Shown here in pieces: positions 1-12,181 of a stretch of DNA of 64,000 nucleotides. The position numbers were made by a program, and so were the translations under genes. The stretch lies in NCBI GenBank assembly GCA_035048485.1, contig CM068587.1:30088534-30152533 (forward strand), read 5' to 3'. The stretch comes from Pteria penguin. Lineage: Eukaryota; Mollusca; Bivalvia; Pterioida; Pteriidae. The notes below the pieces were generated by a model, which was not told the DNA's origin, made no database searches, and saw nothing but the letters and a program-made list of their open reading frames with translations. The number at the start of each line of letters is the position of its first letter. The stretch's first letter is position 1.

Positions 1-79
1 AAAAAATGTATATATTTAGAAAATTCTCTACATTCAACCTATACATATATAAATCTAATGACATAAATTGAGTTTTGAA

Positions 80-345
80 AGGGAAGGGAATAACAAGCTG
101 ATGTAGTGCAGTGGTGAGGTGCTTGACTCGTGACAGAAAGGTCTCGGGTTTGACTCCCTGGTATCCTGTCTTGATACAGTGAAACCCAGGTCCCGTGTCA
201 CGGTAGGCGGAACACGGAAAAGATTGTTCACTTATTTGGATGGGTCAATTTCAAAGGTACAGAATTCTATGCAATGCATCAAACAGATATCGGCAGCTTA
301 AACGTGAAAAAATCGTGGAGTGAAATAAAAATAATAATCAGCCAA
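80..345 (+). mobile_element. tRNA-derived SINE, degenerate copy
   Basis: A tRNA-like head has A-box-like (GTAGTGCAGTGGTGAGG) and B-box-like (GGGTTTGACTCC) stretches. It is followed by a body also seen at 8805-9075 and 41521-41795: an ACCGAGGTCCC-like block, a TGGGTCNNTTNCAAAGGT-like block, a CAGATGCCG-like block and a tail of short CAAT-type repeats. Three copies sharing one body in one window support a SINE family rather than a tRNA gene. Confidence 0.6.
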
Positions 346-430
346 TCAATCATGAAAGGAAAACAATCTTACTTAATTCTATCCTTTTGCCGGTATGTTG
401 AAGAAAATAAGTAAATGTTTTATCCAACAT

Positions 431-1140
431 TGTTAACGATTTTTGTTCGCGAGGACTTTATTTTCGCGTAAATTCGCGATCTCATCGTGATGCAAAAATA
501 AAGTCCTCGCGAATAAAAAGTATAGGACAGTGCACAAATTAAAGACGCTAAAAATCAAATCAGTATTTTAATGCATGCTAAAAATGTAAATGTTACAGAC
601 GTTTTCTAAAAGAAGTCAGTCATTAAAGTCGGTAAAACTACTAAAATATGTAAATGAGATAAAACAGAAACGTATATAAAAGTTGTTCAGTAATCTAAAA
701 TGCCAGCATTTCATGATCGCACAAGTTCAGGTTCACTCGACAGTTTATCGTGGGATTTTAATAACCATCGGGCATGTAACGGTTTTATACACGAGAGATG
801 CAGATCAATATGTACATCTTTCAGTGCGGTACCATCTTTTAGCTAAGATGCGCATTCCTCTGCGTACCAATCCTCAATCAATTCAATAATTGTTTTGTTT
901 ACTGATCGATTCTCACGCACATGTCCAGCGACAGGCATTTCAGTATTGTACTTGAGGTCAGGATTACTATTGCGTGACAAAGTACAGGTAAAAACTACGT
1001 TAAGAATAACCGAAAAAAAACCCCCAAAAACCAAAACAGCATGTGAACACTTGAGTGACTCGCGAAAATATAGTCTTACGAATTAGTATTCACAGTTATT
1101 CTCGCGAAAATAAAGTCACGCGAAAATAAAATCGTTTACA
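431..1140. mobile_element. MITE-like element with imperfect terminal inverted repeats
   Basis: The two ends are imperfect inverted repeats of about 38 bp. Both run from a TAAACGATTTT-like start into one or two copies of the box ACTTTATTTTCGCG. Near the left end the box is repeated in opposite orientation (about 450-515), so that end can fold back by itself. The interior holds only short open frames with no recognisable protein. This fits a non-autonomous DNA transposon; no target duplication was established. Confidence 0.5.
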
Positions 1141-2220
1141 GTATTTAAAAACTGAGATGATTAACACGACTTTGAACAAAATCACGTCATTTAATAAATC
1201 ATATGGCGTTATACAACATATCATCACATTATACAACACAACATCACGTTTTACAACAAAACGTCGCGATTAGAAATAAGACAAATGTACGTAACTGAAC
1301 AAACACAACTGAGTACGCTGACCCCCAGAGCAAATTGCAATTCTAATAGAAATGTAAATTACAAATTTTATATATATCTTCCTTGTATATAATTTATTTC
1401 TTGGTGTTCCAGGAATCGAACACGAACTCACTTACGAAAGACTAACGAGTTCATTGCAGGATACACCCTGTGAATATGAGCTTAGAGAATTGCCATTTGA
1501 ATATGGCTAAAGTCTTTCTACCTCAATCCTATTGGGAAAAAGAGAGGATTCCTAAACATTACAACTTCATTATTAAACGAGTGAATTTTTAAACATAATA
1601 TAAAAGTTATAAAAATAGACATATACTGGTATGATAATGTCACAACATTAAAATGATTGGAATTAATCACACACTATTAAAATATCAAAATAGTAATAGT
1701 ATATAGTGATAAAGTAGAAACTTAAAAATAATACAATTATATTACCTGTTTTGTGACAGTAATTACTTAGTGTGAAAGTCAATTAGACAGAATTCTGACA
1801 GTCATTTTATTAAAGTAAAAGTCATAGAACAGCAGGCCATTTTACGAAAATTCTTATGGTTTTTTGAAGTATTTTTCATAACTTTCATTCCAAAAGATTT
1901 TGCAAATTGAAAGAAGTATGAACTGGAAATAAAGCAATCTTAAATTATATTCTTCATCCAAAAATACAACAACATATAGTTCAAATTTCACGTATGGTGT
2001 TTAAATTGAAATTCTTTGTAGTATTTGAATATGTCTTTAAATCCAGAATAACGGGATTGACGCAGAATCTTTTCCAAACTCCCAACAGCAAGGAATACAA
2101 CCAAACTTGACAATGGGAGCAATATTTATGTAATTTATCTTATTTTTTGCTTTTTGTTTCTTTTCTTTTTAATATTATTATCTAAAATCTAAATACATTT
2201 TTGACATCTTCCTGTTTTAG
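1141..2220. other. AT-rich stretch upstream of caspase exons, no gene seen
   Basis: No long open frame or recognisable domain. Around 1190-1270 there are short diverged repeats of an ATACAACA-type phrase. The missing 5' caspase exons (prodomain and start of the p20 subunit) were looked for here and not found. The last bases form the pyrimidine-rich acceptor tract of the first visible caspase exon. Confidence 0.5.
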
Positions 2221-4439
2221 TGAGACTACGAAAACTTTGGACATCTTTACATTTCGAAATAGAGTTGAAAAGAAATTTGACAAAAAATGAAATGTTAGAA
2301 ACATTGACATGGCTCTCTGATGTCGTCGATCACGAGAAATATGATTGCCTCGTTGTTTGTATCATGTCCCATGGGGACTTAGGAATAGTTTACGGCAGCG
2401 ATGGAACGCCGTTGGAAATCAATGACATTGTAGCCAAATTTCATGCTACAAACTGTAAAAGTCTTTGTGGAAAACCCAAGGTCTTCTTTATCCAAGCGTG
2501 CCAGGGACCAAATAGACTACAAGGTATTCTAATCTTAAAACATATTTTTAATGTTTCATTTTATGTATTATAATGTATTTTCATTTTGATTTAAATTTTA
2601 TTTAATAATTATACTATAGATTTTAGTTCATGTTGATGTATATTGTCTGTTTTTGTCTCCTTTCTGTTTGCTTCATGTACAACTTTACACATATTGTGTG
2701 CGAGTACCTATTTTAAATCTGCTTCTTATTGTCTAATGTATTATCAATTTGATTTTACGCATTTGTTTATATCGTGGTTTTTGTCTCCGTTTGCTTTATG
2801 TTCGTCTTTTACATATGTTGCGTGCGATTATATTTGGGTTTAATAACAATGTATTTTTCGAACAAGGAGCGGAATTGGGTAGCGATAGCGGGAACGGCGA
2901 GGAGTCGCCTGGTGCTACACAACAAAGTGAAGCAAGGAAATCTGTTATTATACCTGACAAATCAGACATTCTGATTGGCCAATCTACGACTCCAGGTGAC
3001 GTTTCCTTGCGATACATGGGACAAAATAGAGGGTCTATCTACATCGATGTCTTAGTGAGACTGATAGAAAAGTTCAGGAAGAAGTATGTGTTGGGTTATT
3101 GTTTTCTTTTATAATTATTCCAAATTGACAAAAGCTTTGTATCCCGCCATACTTTTTATCGAGTAGAGGAATATCTGATTCTGCAGGAATAGTATTCTTA
3201 TTATTACCCTCCATCATGCATGACTTCCGGCTACTAGCCTATTATTACCCTCCATCATGTATGACTTCCGACTACTAACTTATTATTACCCTCCATCATG
3301 TATGACTTCCGACTACTAACTTATTATTACCCTCCATCATGTATGACTTTCGGCTACTAACTTATTATTACCCTCCATCATGTATGACTTCCGACTACTA
3401 ACTTATTATTACCCTCCATCATGTATGACTTCCGGCTACTAACTTATTATTACCCTCCATCATGTATGACTTCCGGCTACTAGCTTATTATTACCCTCCA
3501 TCATGTATGACTTCCGGCTACTAGCATATTATTACCCTCCATCATGTATGACTTCCGGCTACTAGCTTGTTATTACCCTCCATCATGTATGACTTCCGGC
3601 TACTAGCTTATTATTACCCTCCATCATGTATGACTTCCGGCTACTAGCTTGTTATTACCCTCCATCATGTATGACTTCCGACTACTAGCTTGAACTGTGA
3701 TATATCCGATTACAAAACATTGCGTTTTGAATGTTATTGCTATCAACTTACATAAGTACATTATTTTTTATATTGTGATACTTTGTGGGTAAGGGTTCGC
3801 TTGTATTAAATGTTCATTTCGTCCTGTCAAAATAGTACACTCTCATGATAAGGCTGATGTTTCTTTTAAGTACAGGATTTATTAAAAGATGCGAGATTTT
3901 GCCGGATAGACAAAATTAAGAAAAGCAAGGGGGGAGATTGTTATCAGCAGATTTACGGGAAGTTGTATTCACACTATAAGAGTTCTTTCTGTGGGTACAA
4001 CTTTTTCTTAACCAACAATTCCTGATTCAAAATATATATAATACATTTATCAACACTGGAATATATCCCTGTTATCATTCAGGATTTATAAAAAGAAATT
4101 TATACAGTTTCTAATCTTATTTTAAATTTATAATACTAAAGTAATTGTAATTACGACATTGTTCTTTTCAATGTATTACCTTTTTATGTTTTACATAATT
4201 TCGAATTATTGTAAAAGCGATCTGTTTTTATATAATATCGTATGAAAGGCGGAAAAGGAAATAAGGTAAATAATGAAATGATTTGTTTACATTATTTCAG
4301 CCACGACCTCCTAAGTATCCTGACGGAGGTAAACAATGAGATTAGCAACATAAGTATCAATGATCGCAAAAACGATAACGTGTATAAGCAGGTTCCTAAT
4401 CCACAACATACACTGACCAAGAAGATTTACTTCACATGA
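2221..4439 (+). CDS. Caspase (caspase-8-like), three 3' exons, 5' part missing
   Basis: Cysteine-aspartate protease of apoptosis or innate immunity. Exons inferred from GT-AG signals and phase: 2221-2523 (phase 1 to 1), 2867-3083 (phase 1 to 2) and 4301-4439, ending in TGA. Exon 1 encodes most of the p20 catalytic subunit, with the catalytic His in MSHGD and the catalytic Cys in FIQACQG; the QACQG form is typical of caspase-8/10-type apical caspases. Exon 2 holds an acidic linker with several Asp residues, where maturation cleavage would be expected, and the p10 start with STTPGDVSLR. Exon 3 gives the p10 end: DLLSILTEVN and a closing TLTKKIYF-type strand. The N-terminal prodomain and the beginning of p20 are not visible, so initiator type rests on the active-site motif alone. 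A possible AATAAA signal lies at 4967-4972. No disabling change was seen, so it is probably functional. Confidence 0.88.
3199..3690. repeat. Minisatellite, 41-bp unit, about 12 copies, in the caspase intron
   Basis: A 41-bp phrase containing TTATTACCCTCCATCATG, then a TGACTTCCGGCTACTAGC-like half, is repeated head to tail about 12 times. Scattered substitutions (CCGGC or CCGAC, TAGC or TAAC) define sub-variants. It lies wholly inside the intron between caspase exons 2 and 3. Confidence 0.9.
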
Positions 4440-5999
4440 TGGCAGTGAAGCGCCAGATGATGAAAATATCTACAAACGTTAATATGATGTGCAAAATGCC
4501 TGTGATATCAACTTAACATAGATATATATTTCCAATTAATAGCTAACATGAAACCCTTTCAATTGTTATTGATACCCTATGCAATGTGGTGAGGAATACT
4601 CCTGTGTCATCTATGTGTTTTGGACAATCATGGTGATTGTTGCTGGTCAAGCAGGAGGCACTTACTACACTTGAGAATCTGATCGTTTCCAGGAATGGAT
4701 GTATGTGATTATAAAAACATTAGTGGCATAGCACCTATTTTATTCATACTTTATTTCAACAAAATATTTAGCGATTTTAATAGCAATTAGAGCAGAAATT
4801 TCCACTATTGTTTCCAGAAAATGTCCGTATGTACCAATTAATTTACCATCTCATGATTAGTTTTTCGATAAACGTCATCACTACAGCAAATTCAACGTTC
4901 GTTTTGGTAGAGGTGCGTGCGACGTTATAGAGATCTCACAACGCAAAGTATTATTAAAAAAAGAAAAATAAATTAAAAATAACCTCAACAGATTAATGAA
5001 ATGTCAGATTGTCTGACAAAATGACAGAGACGTCCAAAACTATGTATGATCATGAATGCAAATAACTACCATAATGTAGCGACACATTGCTATTTTGACT
5101 TGTTTACATTGTTTGTAATGTATCTTTATTTCATTGTATTTTTACTCGTAGCATTATATTATAATTAGATAATGTAATTATTTCTTACTATTTACATGTA
5201 CATATATGTATGGTGAGATAGTAGAATATTCTTACAGGCTACCAGGCACTAACATCAACATGTTTGATGATATGTTGTTGATCTTATCCAAAAGCAATGT
5301 CTTATTGATCAGTTTGAGGTATTCATATTTTTCTCATGGCGTGTGAACCATAAAATACGCGAGTTTCGAGATACAGATCCGGACGGAAATTTTGGGAATT
5401 TTACGTGGGAAAGGTGGGAAAGGTTTACATCCGTCTAAGTGCAACCTTAATTACCCGCTTTGTTTAAACCAATACATGAAAATAATGAAAGATAACAATC
5501 TTTGTATGTTCAAATAGATTTTATAAAATCGTAATGAAACCTATCAGTTTTAAGAATGAACTTTCCATAACTTCTTGGGGCGGGTTAGGTCTTCAGTACA
5601 GCGGATCCCGGTGGAAAGTTAAATGATAAATAATTTAAAAAATGAATTAAAAAAAAACTTGGATTATAAAAATTAATAAAATTATAAGGCATGGACATCT
5701 AGGAGACTACTTTTTGAAAATGTTCAACGGATTACTGTTGGTAGTTTCACTGAAAAATCCTTTATATTTCACAATTACCTCCACAATAACGGCCAACGGT
5801 GTCCCAACTTTATCTCAACTTCCGGCCGAAGGAGCGCATAAAAACCGAAAATTGACGGTCCGGATTGTGTTTCAAAACCGACGTATTCTATAGACTTTAA
5901 AATTTTTCAATTTTATAAAAGATATACAGTTTTATGCTATAGTTATAGAATTCGTATTCAACACTTGTATATATTTTAATTATATGTGTCACATCATGG
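4440..5999. other. 3' flank of the caspase gene, no further gene seen
   Basis: AT-rich sequence. The caspase 3' untranslated region presumably occupies the first several hundred bases. No coding domain, tandem repeat or clear transposon end was recognised. Confidence 0.45.
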
Positions 6000-6160
6000 G
6001 GAGAGACATGGTGTAGTGGGATTACACCACTATGTTCAAGTGTAAGCTACAGCGACATTTAAATATTTTTTCGTAATAGGATGAAAGGTTGATTGATTGA
6101 TTTTTGTTTTACGTCACACCACGAATATTTCACGCATATAGTGACGGCAGGATGAAAGGA
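6000..6160. mobile_element. SINE fragments: head piece on + strand, tail piece on - strand
   Basis: Positions 6003-6045 resemble the tRNA-like head and following CCACTATGTTCAAG block of the SINE at 24064. Positions 6082-6154, read on the minus strand, match the tail of the 41521 SINE: the GCCGTCACTATA block, GTGAAATATTCGTGG block and CAATCAATCAA end. Two truncated insertions or one rearranged copy would explain this. Confidence 0.5.
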
Positions 6161-6409
6161 CAAATGTGATAAGAACGTAATATTGCGAAACCCCCCATTT
6201 GATGAATTTGCGTTATTGTAATATATGTATGGTACGGTTGTAGGATGTCCCATTTTCATACGTATCCGTAAATATGTGTATTGTACTATGTTGGCTATAA
6301 ATAAATAGTTTGTTGAGTCGTAACGCCATATTGGATGCTGTTTTCTTTGAACCCGAAGTTATCCTCAAATTTTGCTTAGCACACGACTCCAGCACCTTGT
6401 ATAAGAGAG

Positions 6410-6880
6410 GTAATGGGTTGATTCGGTACTTGTAATGAATTGTGTCGGCACGTGCAGTTGGTTGTTTCGGCACTTGTAAAAGGTCGTTTTGGGGCAACTG
6501 TAGTTTTGGCACCTAAAGAGGGTTGCTTTTGGCACTAGTATTGAGTTGTTTCAGTACCTATGATAAATTACTTTAGCGCTTGTATTGAATAGTTTCAACA
6601 CCTGTAATGGGTTGTTTTGGGCAAATGTTACGGGTTGTTCTGAAACGAGTAATCCGTTGTTTCGTCACCTGTAACTGGTTGTATCGGCACCTATAATGGA
6701 TTGTTGCAGCACTCGTACAAAAGTCCTCTCGGTACTTGTCATGGAACCAGTATTCTGTTGTTTCAGCATTTGTAATAGTGTCGGCACCTGTAATGGGGTT
6801 ATTTCGGTACCTGTATACATTTGTTTCAACATCCGTAATTTGTTGTTTCGGCACCTGTTATAAATTGTTTCGACGTCTGT
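6410..6880. repeat. Degenerate minisatellite, roughly 22-30 bp units
   Basis: The phrase GGTTGTTTCGGCACCTGTAAT recurs many times with substitutions and small length changes. It keeps two minus-strand frames open by chance; their predicted peptides are repeats of this phrase, not genes. Confidence 0.7.
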
Positions 6881-6899
6881 AATGCTATTGAAATATAAT

Positions 6900-7374
6900 T
6901 CTTACGATTGCCCCCTTATACATTCTCACTACTCCCCCAGTTTGGCGGCGCGAAGTATATTATATATAAAGGAATCCCGGATGACAAATCCCTGAAATCA
7001 ATAAAATATCTGTATAGATTCAATCAGACGAAGTAACTATTTTTGATTTATAGTATATAATAATAGTTATTGCTTTGTATCTGTGACATGGATGATTACT
7101 TGACATATTCAAGATGGAGAATTAATTTATTTTTGTTTCTTGAAAGCATTTTGATATGATTTATTTATGTCTAACAATTTGTGAGACTTGTTTGTGAAAT
7201 TATTTCGTAATTGTTTTAATTCTTTTATTTTCAATGTCGATCTCAAAAAGTATTAAAGCGTTAATCAAAATATTTTTCTCTTGTCATGGTATTCATGGTT
7301 TTTCAGTATTATATCATCATTAGTAATTTGAGGAATGGTAGAGTACAAGTGTAGGCTATACTATTTCAAAAGTA
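6900..7374. other. No gene seen
   Basis: AT-rich sequence following the minisatellite, without recognisable coding sequence or repeats. Confidence 0.4.
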
Positions 7375-7545
7375 TGAGTATAGGGTGCACTGTATATATC
7401 TGAGTACGGTTAAAGAATGCACCGCATTTGTCTGAGTACGGGTATGCATTTCTGTGGTGAACTGCAAATATGAGCTGGTATGGTGTCTACTTTGCATATG
7501 TGTGTTGGTATGCTGTGCATTATGCGTATGAGTATAAATTTCATA
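7375..7545. repeat. Degenerate short tandem repeat, about 31-bp period
   Basis: Phrases of the type CTGAGTACGG...GCA(C/T)TGTATATGT recur about five times with many changes. Probably an old minisatellite; the minus-strand frame across it is a by-product. Confidence 0.4.
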
Positions 7546-7647
7546 CCATGAATTTCACCAACTTTTAGCATTAGCTGTATGTATAAGTTATGGAGCTGAT
7601 CTTGAGAAAATATTGATAAGTAAATTACCACTTTATTGAATGTAAAA

Positions 7648-7765
7648 TAGGAATGTAACTGGTGTCACATGACTATGGACTAACAACAATGTACCATGGT
7701 GGGCATTCACGGACCTCTGAAATTCAGGTGAGATCAGGTGCCCGGGTGGAGTAAGAGTATAATTC
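7648..7765 (+). repeat. Dispersed repeat, copy 1 (second copy near 46573)
   Basis: The stretch with TAACTGGTGTCACATGACTATGG-type sequence, CATTCACGGACC, TGAAATTCAG and AGGTGCCCGGG is found again at about 46573-46690 with a few substitutions. Both are non-coding. The family is not identified. Confidence 0.65.
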
Positions 7766-8804
7766 GCAAGTCGTTATGCAAGGTATTAATTGATTTCAGA
7801 AGAGATTGAATTAGGACCCCCGAGAAAAGCCAACCCTTTTATAAAAGAAATCGCTATGATGAAAACTCACACAATACCAGTATAAAAAGCGGATTTTGCG
7901 GAGAATATCGGAATGATTGACACCTGGAAACCAGAAGTGAGATCAGCTTGCTTAAGAAGAGAAAAAGTCACCTACTTGTACAACCATACGCATCATACAT
8001 GACAAAACGTACAGATAATTCAAAAATCGTTTAGTTCTATGTAGATGCCAGAAATGTGGACAAAATATTTTAAACACAGTCAGATAACATCAATAGAACA
8101 ATTAACAAACCCTGTAATAAATCCCTCTTTGTGCCCATTGAGATGATATCTAGAATAACTACGAAAATATAAAAGAAACCAGTAGCAAAATGGTGCAATT
8201 GTTCTATGATTCAGAGTATTTTAAGGTTAATAGTATCAATACGTTTGTTATGATGTTATACATTAAATCTAGAAAATTTTTACTATCAGAGGGGTAAAAT
8301 CTATTGTACAGTCACCCACGATTAAATACGATATAATCCTTTTCTAGAAAAAGTACTATTGTATTAAACAATCTGTGTAGAAAGATGATTGATGATTCTC
8401 ACTGAACCTAAAACAATATAAGAAACCTTTCGGGGACACGTCCATGAATTGAAACAAAACGTGACCTAATCTTGGTTATTTATAAGTCATATATATATAT
8501 GCACAGTTGAAAAAGGTGTCGACTTGAAATTCTAATACGGAATTATTAGAATTATTCATCATTTATACAAAATGGATTCATATGCAGTTTATATGTCACG
8601 ATTAAACTGCATAATAATTACATGGATATTTTTGGTTGAAAGGATACGGATAAGTAGTAGCAATACATGTTAGTGATATTTAATTTATTATATGATGAAG
8701 GATGTTTTTCTTCATACAGACAATTCTCTTTGTGTTAAGGCTTCACCTTATAACAACGCAAGGTAAGATTAATATAGGCGTTGTGTTGTTTATTATTCTT
8801 TACT
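7766..8804. other. No gene seen
   Basis: AT-rich sequence with no long open frame, tandem repeat or clear transposon end. Confidence 0.4.
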
Positions 8805-9096
8805 TTTCTTGTTTGGCTAGGTGGATGGGGGTGCTCGGCTCGAGAGGTCACGGGTTCGACTCCCGCCGTTGACATGCCGGTGTTCCGTTTTTCGTATGAG
8901 ACAATGAAAACCGAGGTCCCATGTTTAGGTAGGAGTGGCATGTATGAGATACCGCACTGCTTCGGGTGGGTCCGTTGCAAAAGTATGAATTAAATTTCAT
9001 TTTTCTGCAATGCATTAGACAGATGCCGTCACCATATGTGTGAAATAATTGTGGAGTGACGTAAAACAATAATCAATTATATATATATATATATAC
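8805..9096 (+). mobile_element. tRNA-derived SINE with a TA microsatellite at its end
   Basis: The tRNA-like head has a good B box (GGGTTCGACTCC). The body shares CCGGTGTTCCGTTTTTCG, ACTGCTTCGGGTGGGTCCGT, CAGATGCCGTCACCATAT and GTGGAGTGACGTAAAACAA-type blocks with the 41521 copy. A (TA)n run follows the tail at 9079-9095. Frames of 70-81 codons on both strands are by-products of the element. Confidence 0.75.
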
Positions 9097-10023
9097 AACA
9101 TCAAATAAATAATGTGTTCAGATATAATGATAAATATAAACAAATGCCAGAGACAGTAAACGCATTAAGTCGGAGGATCTATGCTTTGGAATACATTGTT
9201 AATAAAATTGCAAATTTTAAAATTACAAAGTTCTTTCAATATGACAAATATAAATGTGCACTAAATATAGACATGGGTATTATTTATAGAAATGAATTTA
9301 AATACATGCATTTATTTTCGTAAAATAGAAAATCAATATTTGTAGAATGCCTTGCTTTATCCATTTACACATTATCGTAATATCGCTCTTAGTTTTAATT
9401 CTATATCATTATTATTATTTGTTTTATTTACTTATTCAATTTTATTTCATTTTTCTTTATTTTCTGAGCGAGGGGGGATGTTTCTTGTTTATTCAATTAT
9501 TTATCTATATTGATTTTCTTTCTTTATTATCATTATTAATTAATTAATTATTTATTTATTTATTTTATTTAATTCTTTGCTTTGTCATCTACCGCCTCCT
9601 CTTTATGACTTACGTGTACTCAGGAACGGTACAAATGCTAATTTTAAAGTACTGTTCTCCATGATGTTGTACTAGTGATATGATTCGAGATAATTTTTCT
9701 GATGGCCTCAACCAATTTGTGAGTGAAATGGCGACAAATTAAAGAAGCTAGAAGTAATCTACTTCCGAAAGAAAGTAGCACAATCCAGGAATCCGACCGG
9801 AATCTTCTGCATCAAAAACCAAGGACTTTGTCACATGACTTACAGGCTGTAAACCGTAAAGATGTCTGCCTTAACATGTCAACACGGAATAATTAGACTT
9901 ATTAATTATTTATAAAATTAGAATAAATCTGCAGTTTAATTTACATTCAAATGATTTAAAGACATGAATTTTTGTTAAAAATAACTGTGAAGAAATAAAT
10001 TTTGTTACTATATTCGGTCGATT
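9097..10023. other. No gene seen; pyrimidine-rich low-complexity block at 9340-9580
   Basis: Positions 9340-9580 are T-rich with many TTTAT/TTAATTAA phrases, which give a 66-codon hydrophobic frame by composition. Nothing else was recognised. Confidence 0.4.
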
Positions 10024-10180
10024 CGTTACACAGAGTTACTTCCCATTCGAAATTCTATGGAAACCGATCTAAATATCGGAGAAATGATAGTCCACAAATG
10101 ACGTTTTCATTGGAAATTGATGACGTCATAATTGCTTTCCGTCATATACCATCCCAAATAGGAAATAACTCTGTTTAACG
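10024..10180. mobile_element. MITE, about 157 bp
   Basis: Ends are imperfect inverted repeats: CGTTACACAGAGTTACTTCC on the left, and on the right CGTTAAACAGAGTTATTTCC when read on the minus strand. No coding capacity, so a non-autonomous DNA transposon. Confidence 0.7.
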
Positions 10181-11013
10181 AAAAGACAAAGATTCAATAC
10201 ATGGTTCCAGACTAAACCCCCTACGCCGTCTGTTAGGGGTGATTCGTGTGTATACGTTAAATAAATGATAAACAAACAAAACAACGAGATACTGTATACA
10301 TTTATACATACATGTATGAAACCCTGATTTAAAAACACGTGCCCTATTAAATCTTTGATGCAAGGGAGAGCAGTCCTGGAAGTATCACAGTAAAAAAGAT
10401 TATGTTAATATAGCAGCGTGTGTATTATCAGGCTATAAATAGCATTGACCTTTACCATAACATTGACCTTTCCCATAGCGTATATCTTAAAGAGTAAATT
10501 TCGTATGGAAAATGCAGAACTGCTCTCCTCTCTGAAGTAAGCAAATTTTTCTTGTCCTCTGAGCTTTGCTTACCATATATGCCAGAATATATGTACGTAC
10601 ATGTATATTAATTTGAATTATATGCGCATTTAGATAATTTACGCCTCTTCAGTGATGCTCAAGATCGTACATGTAACTATGGAAACCCAAATTCTAAATT
10701 TAAAAAAGAGGAAAACTTTACGTTTACGTTTTTATCAAATATCATAGCCGTTTGTTTGATATGAATTTGGTAAATTCATTTTTCAGAATTGAAATAATGA
10801 TTTTACACGGCTATGATTTTAATAAGTTGACTAGAGCCAAAGTTTTAACAACATTTTACCATATCAATAATAAGGAATATAAAATAAGAATGAATGCTTA
10901 TTATGAAATTGTTCCATAACTCAAAAACACATAAAATTATGTTGGCATTGATTTTAACCAATCTGTTGGGAAGTGACGACTCCATTATTTTTTTTTATAA
11001 TTCTTTTGATATA
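10181..11013. other. No gene seen; one short repeat remnant at 10620-10665
   Basis: Positions 10620-10665 (TATGCGCATTTAGATAA, then GCCTCTTCAGTGATGCTC) resemble a decayed piece of the element inserted in the kringle introns (30660-31001). The rest is AT-rich without recognised features. Confidence 0.35.
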
Positions 11014-11183
11014 GGCCCTTTCATGTTAACTGTGGGATTGATGTTTTGAGTGGAAAATAGTTACGTTTCCTGTAAAATATTTGACGTCATGATGTAATTT
11101 TCATTGTATCTTACGTCATTTTGCGGGAACAATGAGTATTTTGCAACTCCATACATAAGTCCCCCAGTTAACGTGAAAGGGTC
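11014..11183. mobile_element. MITE, about 170 bp, with possible TA target duplication
   Basis: The left end GGCCCTTTCATGTTAACTGT pairs with a right end that reads GACCCTTTCACGTTAACTGG on the minus strand. TA flanks both ends, as expected for Tc1/mariner-type non-autonomous elements. Confidence 0.65.
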
Positions 11184-11276
11184 TATTCTTTGTTTTCATC
11201 TTCAGTTATCAGTATTTGTTCCTTTTACTGGGAGTTGAGACACCCCTTCCAGGAATCTCGACATCGTTGGTGATCT

Positions 11277-11497
11277 GGGTCCGGCGCCATAAACTGAGAA
11301 TATACTTAAGTCATAATTTCATATTCTTCTGTTCATCAATGAATTAATAAGTGGGATTTGGATTTTATTTAGTTTTATTCTATTGATAAATAGAATTAAA
11401 TCATTCTGCATAAGAATTTATTTGAACGTTTGACAATGGAATAAATTAAAATGGAATATTTTACTTAAGTAAATTCTTAGGTTATGGCGCCGGACCC
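11277..11497. mobile_element. MITE, 221 bp, long terminal inverted repeats
   Basis: The left 35 bp start GGGTCCGGCGCCATAA and end ACTTAAGT. They match the reverse complement of the right end with only a few differences. Interior AT-rich and non-coding. No clear target duplication. Confidence 0.75.
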
Positions 11498-12082
11498 TGA
11501 GCTTGGCCGTTGATGTTTTAAAAGATCTACGTCACTCATCTATGCGTTTGTGTCATTTCTTACGTTAATTTATTGTTATATCATATTCCAAGATCACATT
11601 TGCGAGTGACAATTTTATGCAATTATTGCAACATCAATGGCCTGTAATTCGGATTAAAATGCGTTTACATTTAGACGTAATAAAACAATTGAATTTAAAA
11701 GAGTTTTGCTGATTAAGACCGAATCTTTTAAAATGGCTGAAGCCGTGTCCGGTAATTTGATTCTAAATGCGAAAAGTTCGAGTGTTCTATAAGCTGTAAT
11801 TTTTAATTTCCAGTCGCCACATGGGCGATCAGGACTTGAGGTTTTGGGGGCCCAGCTAAAATTTTGGTAGCCATGGGCGACTGGGCGACCGCCAATTTCC
11901 GTCCCTGATTATTACTATGATATCTGAAAATATAACACCTTGCCACCTACCATGATTTTTTTTATGCTAACAATGAATATTAAAGATTATAGCATCAAAG
12001 AAAATTGTATATAATATCAAATACTGTATATAGGCACATCCAATGCTGTAAATGTTATTGAAATTTAACATAGAAATATAAA
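11498..12082. other. No gene seen
   Basis: Unremarkable sequence with no domain. A short stretch near 11810-11900 (GGGCGATCAGGACTTGAGG, GGGCGACTGGGCGACC) is locally GC-rich and repetitive, and looks like a transposon remnant of unknown type. Confidence 0.3.
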
Positions 12083-12181
12083 CAATCTGATGAAATACAA
12101 GACCTACGTGTTCGTCGATTTTTTTTTATTCACTTGAAAACTAAAATTGAATAACACGTAGATCTTGCTGTAATCAGATTG
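12083..12181. mobile_element. Short hairpin or MITE, 99 bp
   Basis: The left arm CAATCTGATGAAATACAAGA, continuing CCTACGTGTT, pairs imperfectly with the right arm AACACGTAGATCTTGCTGTA, continuing ATCAGATTG. The two arms are separated by about 40 bp. Confidence 0.55.

Noticed and set aside
1399..1487. Possible tRNA on the minus strand with a TTCGATTCC box and ACACCA end
   Set aside because: The ends pair for only about five bases and no proper D arm or A box is present; probably a SINE or tRNA remnant.
3199..3690. CRISPR-like array
   Set aside because: Head-to-tail repeats with no unique spacers, in a eukaryotic intron; it is a minisatellite.
6213..6854. Minus-strand frames of 93-99 codons
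   Set aside because: They translate a degenerate minisatellite and SINE tail, with no domain.
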